Positions 63,293 to 64,000 of a stretch of DNA of 64,000 bases are shown piece by piece; positions within the stretch are counted from its first letter, which is position 1; each line of letters opens with the position of its first letter. Source of the DNA: an uncultured Dermabacteraceae bacterium (lineage in GTDB: Bacteria > Actinomycetota > Actinomycetes > Actinomycetales > Dermabacteraceae); assembly GCA_946223075.1 (NCBI GenBank), contig CAMILZ010000001.1, positions 186,001 through 250,000 of the forward strand, written 5' to 3'. A program made the position numbers and the translations under genes. The notes below the pieces were generated by a model, which saw nothing but the letters and a program-made list of their open reading frames with translations, was not told the DNA's origin and ran no database searches.

Positions 63293-64000
63293 TCGTGAGC
63301 GTTCAGGGCACGCGCCACATCCTCCGCGAAGATCACGCTCGCAAACGCCCCCTGCTCGTTGCGTACGAGATACGCGGGCGACTCCTCCGCCTGCATGGCC
63401 GAGAGGAGCTCACGGCCTTCGGGCCGCCCCTCGAGCACGGCAGCGTGGGTCACGGGCGTGAGAATCGCCTGTACCGGGAAGTCCACGGGAGCACTCGCCG
63501 ACTCGGCACCCGCAACGAGAACGGTTCCGGAATGATCGACGTAAAGCCCTCCCTTTTCGAGGTAGGACCGTTCATCTCCGACGCTTCCCGCGTCCTCAAG
63601 AGGCCTAATCTCCCGCGACACATGCGAAATGTGGAGCATTTCGGCACCTTCGAAAATCCGGGCGTGCGAGATGGCAGCCGAGGCCCCCTGAAAAAGCGAA
63701 AAAGCGATGAGCACGCTCCACACGAGCCAGAGCGGGGAAGGAACCGCGTTGCCGACGAGGCCCACCACGAGCGGAACGGCAACAACAGCCACGGCAATGA
63801 CACGCCCCGCCCAGCCCGTCACGATCGTGGCCTGAGAGGCGTTCACACCGCATGCACGTAAAAGCGACTCGAGCGCCCGGCCACCATCCATGGGCAGTCC
63901 CGGAAGGACGTTGAAAATCGCGAGCGCCCAATTGAGAGTTGCCGCGAGCTGGCACGCGAGAATCGTCATGAGTGCGGTAGCCGAGTTCCCATCCCAAAGC
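63289..64000 (-). CDS. site-2 protease family (M50) membrane protease, partial
   Basis: The frame is open to the window edge, so the N-terminus including the HExxH motif is missing. The visible 237 residues include NVLPGLPMDGGR, the second zinc-ligand (Asp) motif of S2P-type intramembrane proteases, two further membrane helices and a C-terminal CBS-like region (ILTPVTHAAVLEGRPEGRELL). It belongs to the Rv2625c/SpoIVFB-like group with CBS domains. The stop overlaps the trmI start, so it is part of the proteasome gene run. Substrates are unknown. Confidence 0.88.
   Translation of the reverse strand, partial: LWDGNSATALMTILACQLAATLNWALAIFNVLPGLPMDGGRALESLLRACGVNASQATIVTGWAGRVIAVAVVAVPLVVGLVGNAVPSPLWLVWSVLIAFSLFQGASAAISHARIFEGAEMLHISHVSREIRPLEDAGSVGDERSYLEKGGLYVDHSGTVLVAGAESASAPVDFPVQAILTPVTHAAVLEGRPEGRELLSAMQAEESPAYLVRNEQGAFASVIFAEDVARALNAHE

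Overview
The window is ordinary-looking chromosome from a high-GC Gram-positive bacterium (Actinomycetes). The evidence is a complete Pup-proteasome locus, RbpA, a GarA/FtsR pair, divergent glgA(glgM)/glgC, a DnaE2/ImuB/ImuA' mutasome, a fused Cmk-Der protein and a fused PafBC regulator. Much of the gene order matches blocks known from Mycobacterium and Corynebacterium (xerD-parA-rluB-cmk-der; garA-ftsR; trmI-arc-dop-pup-prcBA-pafA; pafBC-tatA-tatC-helY; lnt/ppm1 beside rbpA). No mycolate-type genes are present, and fusions such as cmk-der suggest Micrococcales or a relative; genus is not determinable by eye.

Layout. 1-5.8 kb (+): end of xerD, parA, rluB, tyrA, cmk-der and a Nudix gene, with scpA/scpB absent from their usual place between parA and rluB. 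5.8-8.2 kb (-): a large fusion of a catalytically degenerate asparagine-synthetase-like region with an F420-0:glutamate-ligase-like domain. Then tRNA-Pro, garA-like and ftsR-like genes, an orphan ParA/MinD-like ATPase with a PAC2 protein, and trhO. At 12,763-12,790 there is an apparent dif site in a convergent intergenic gap. Gene direction changes there: 9 of 12 genes to the left are on +, 33 of 44 to the right are on -, as expected at a replication terminus. 12.8-14.3 kb: queuosine-precursor transporter and TetR. 14.4-19.7 kb: divergent MMPL transporter with a degenerate ABC-like tail plus a YhgE/Pip protein.

19.7-26 kb (-): the SOS mutasome imuA'-imuB-dnaE2 with two LexA-type boxes upstream. 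26-30 kb: RNA methyltransferase, ABC ATPase, RNB ribonuclease and an unknown protein. 30-33 kb: glycogen/maltose-1-phosphate metabolism and a SixA-like phosphatase. 33-37 kb: FabG-like reductase, small membrane proteins, SURF1, GDPD and rbpA with a SigR-type promoter. 37-48 kb: fxsA-ppm1-lnt, helY-dagK-tatC-tatA, pafBC, DUF3866.

48.8-64 kb is a nearly continuous minus-strand run in which most neighbours overlap by 4 nt: a site-2 protease (partial), trmI, arc, dop, pup, prcB, prcA, pafA, two FKBP isomerases, priA, fmt, rsmB, rpe and a PH-domain protein. It holds every core part of pupylation and proteasomal degradation, although the ATPase lacks the usual C-terminal docking tail.
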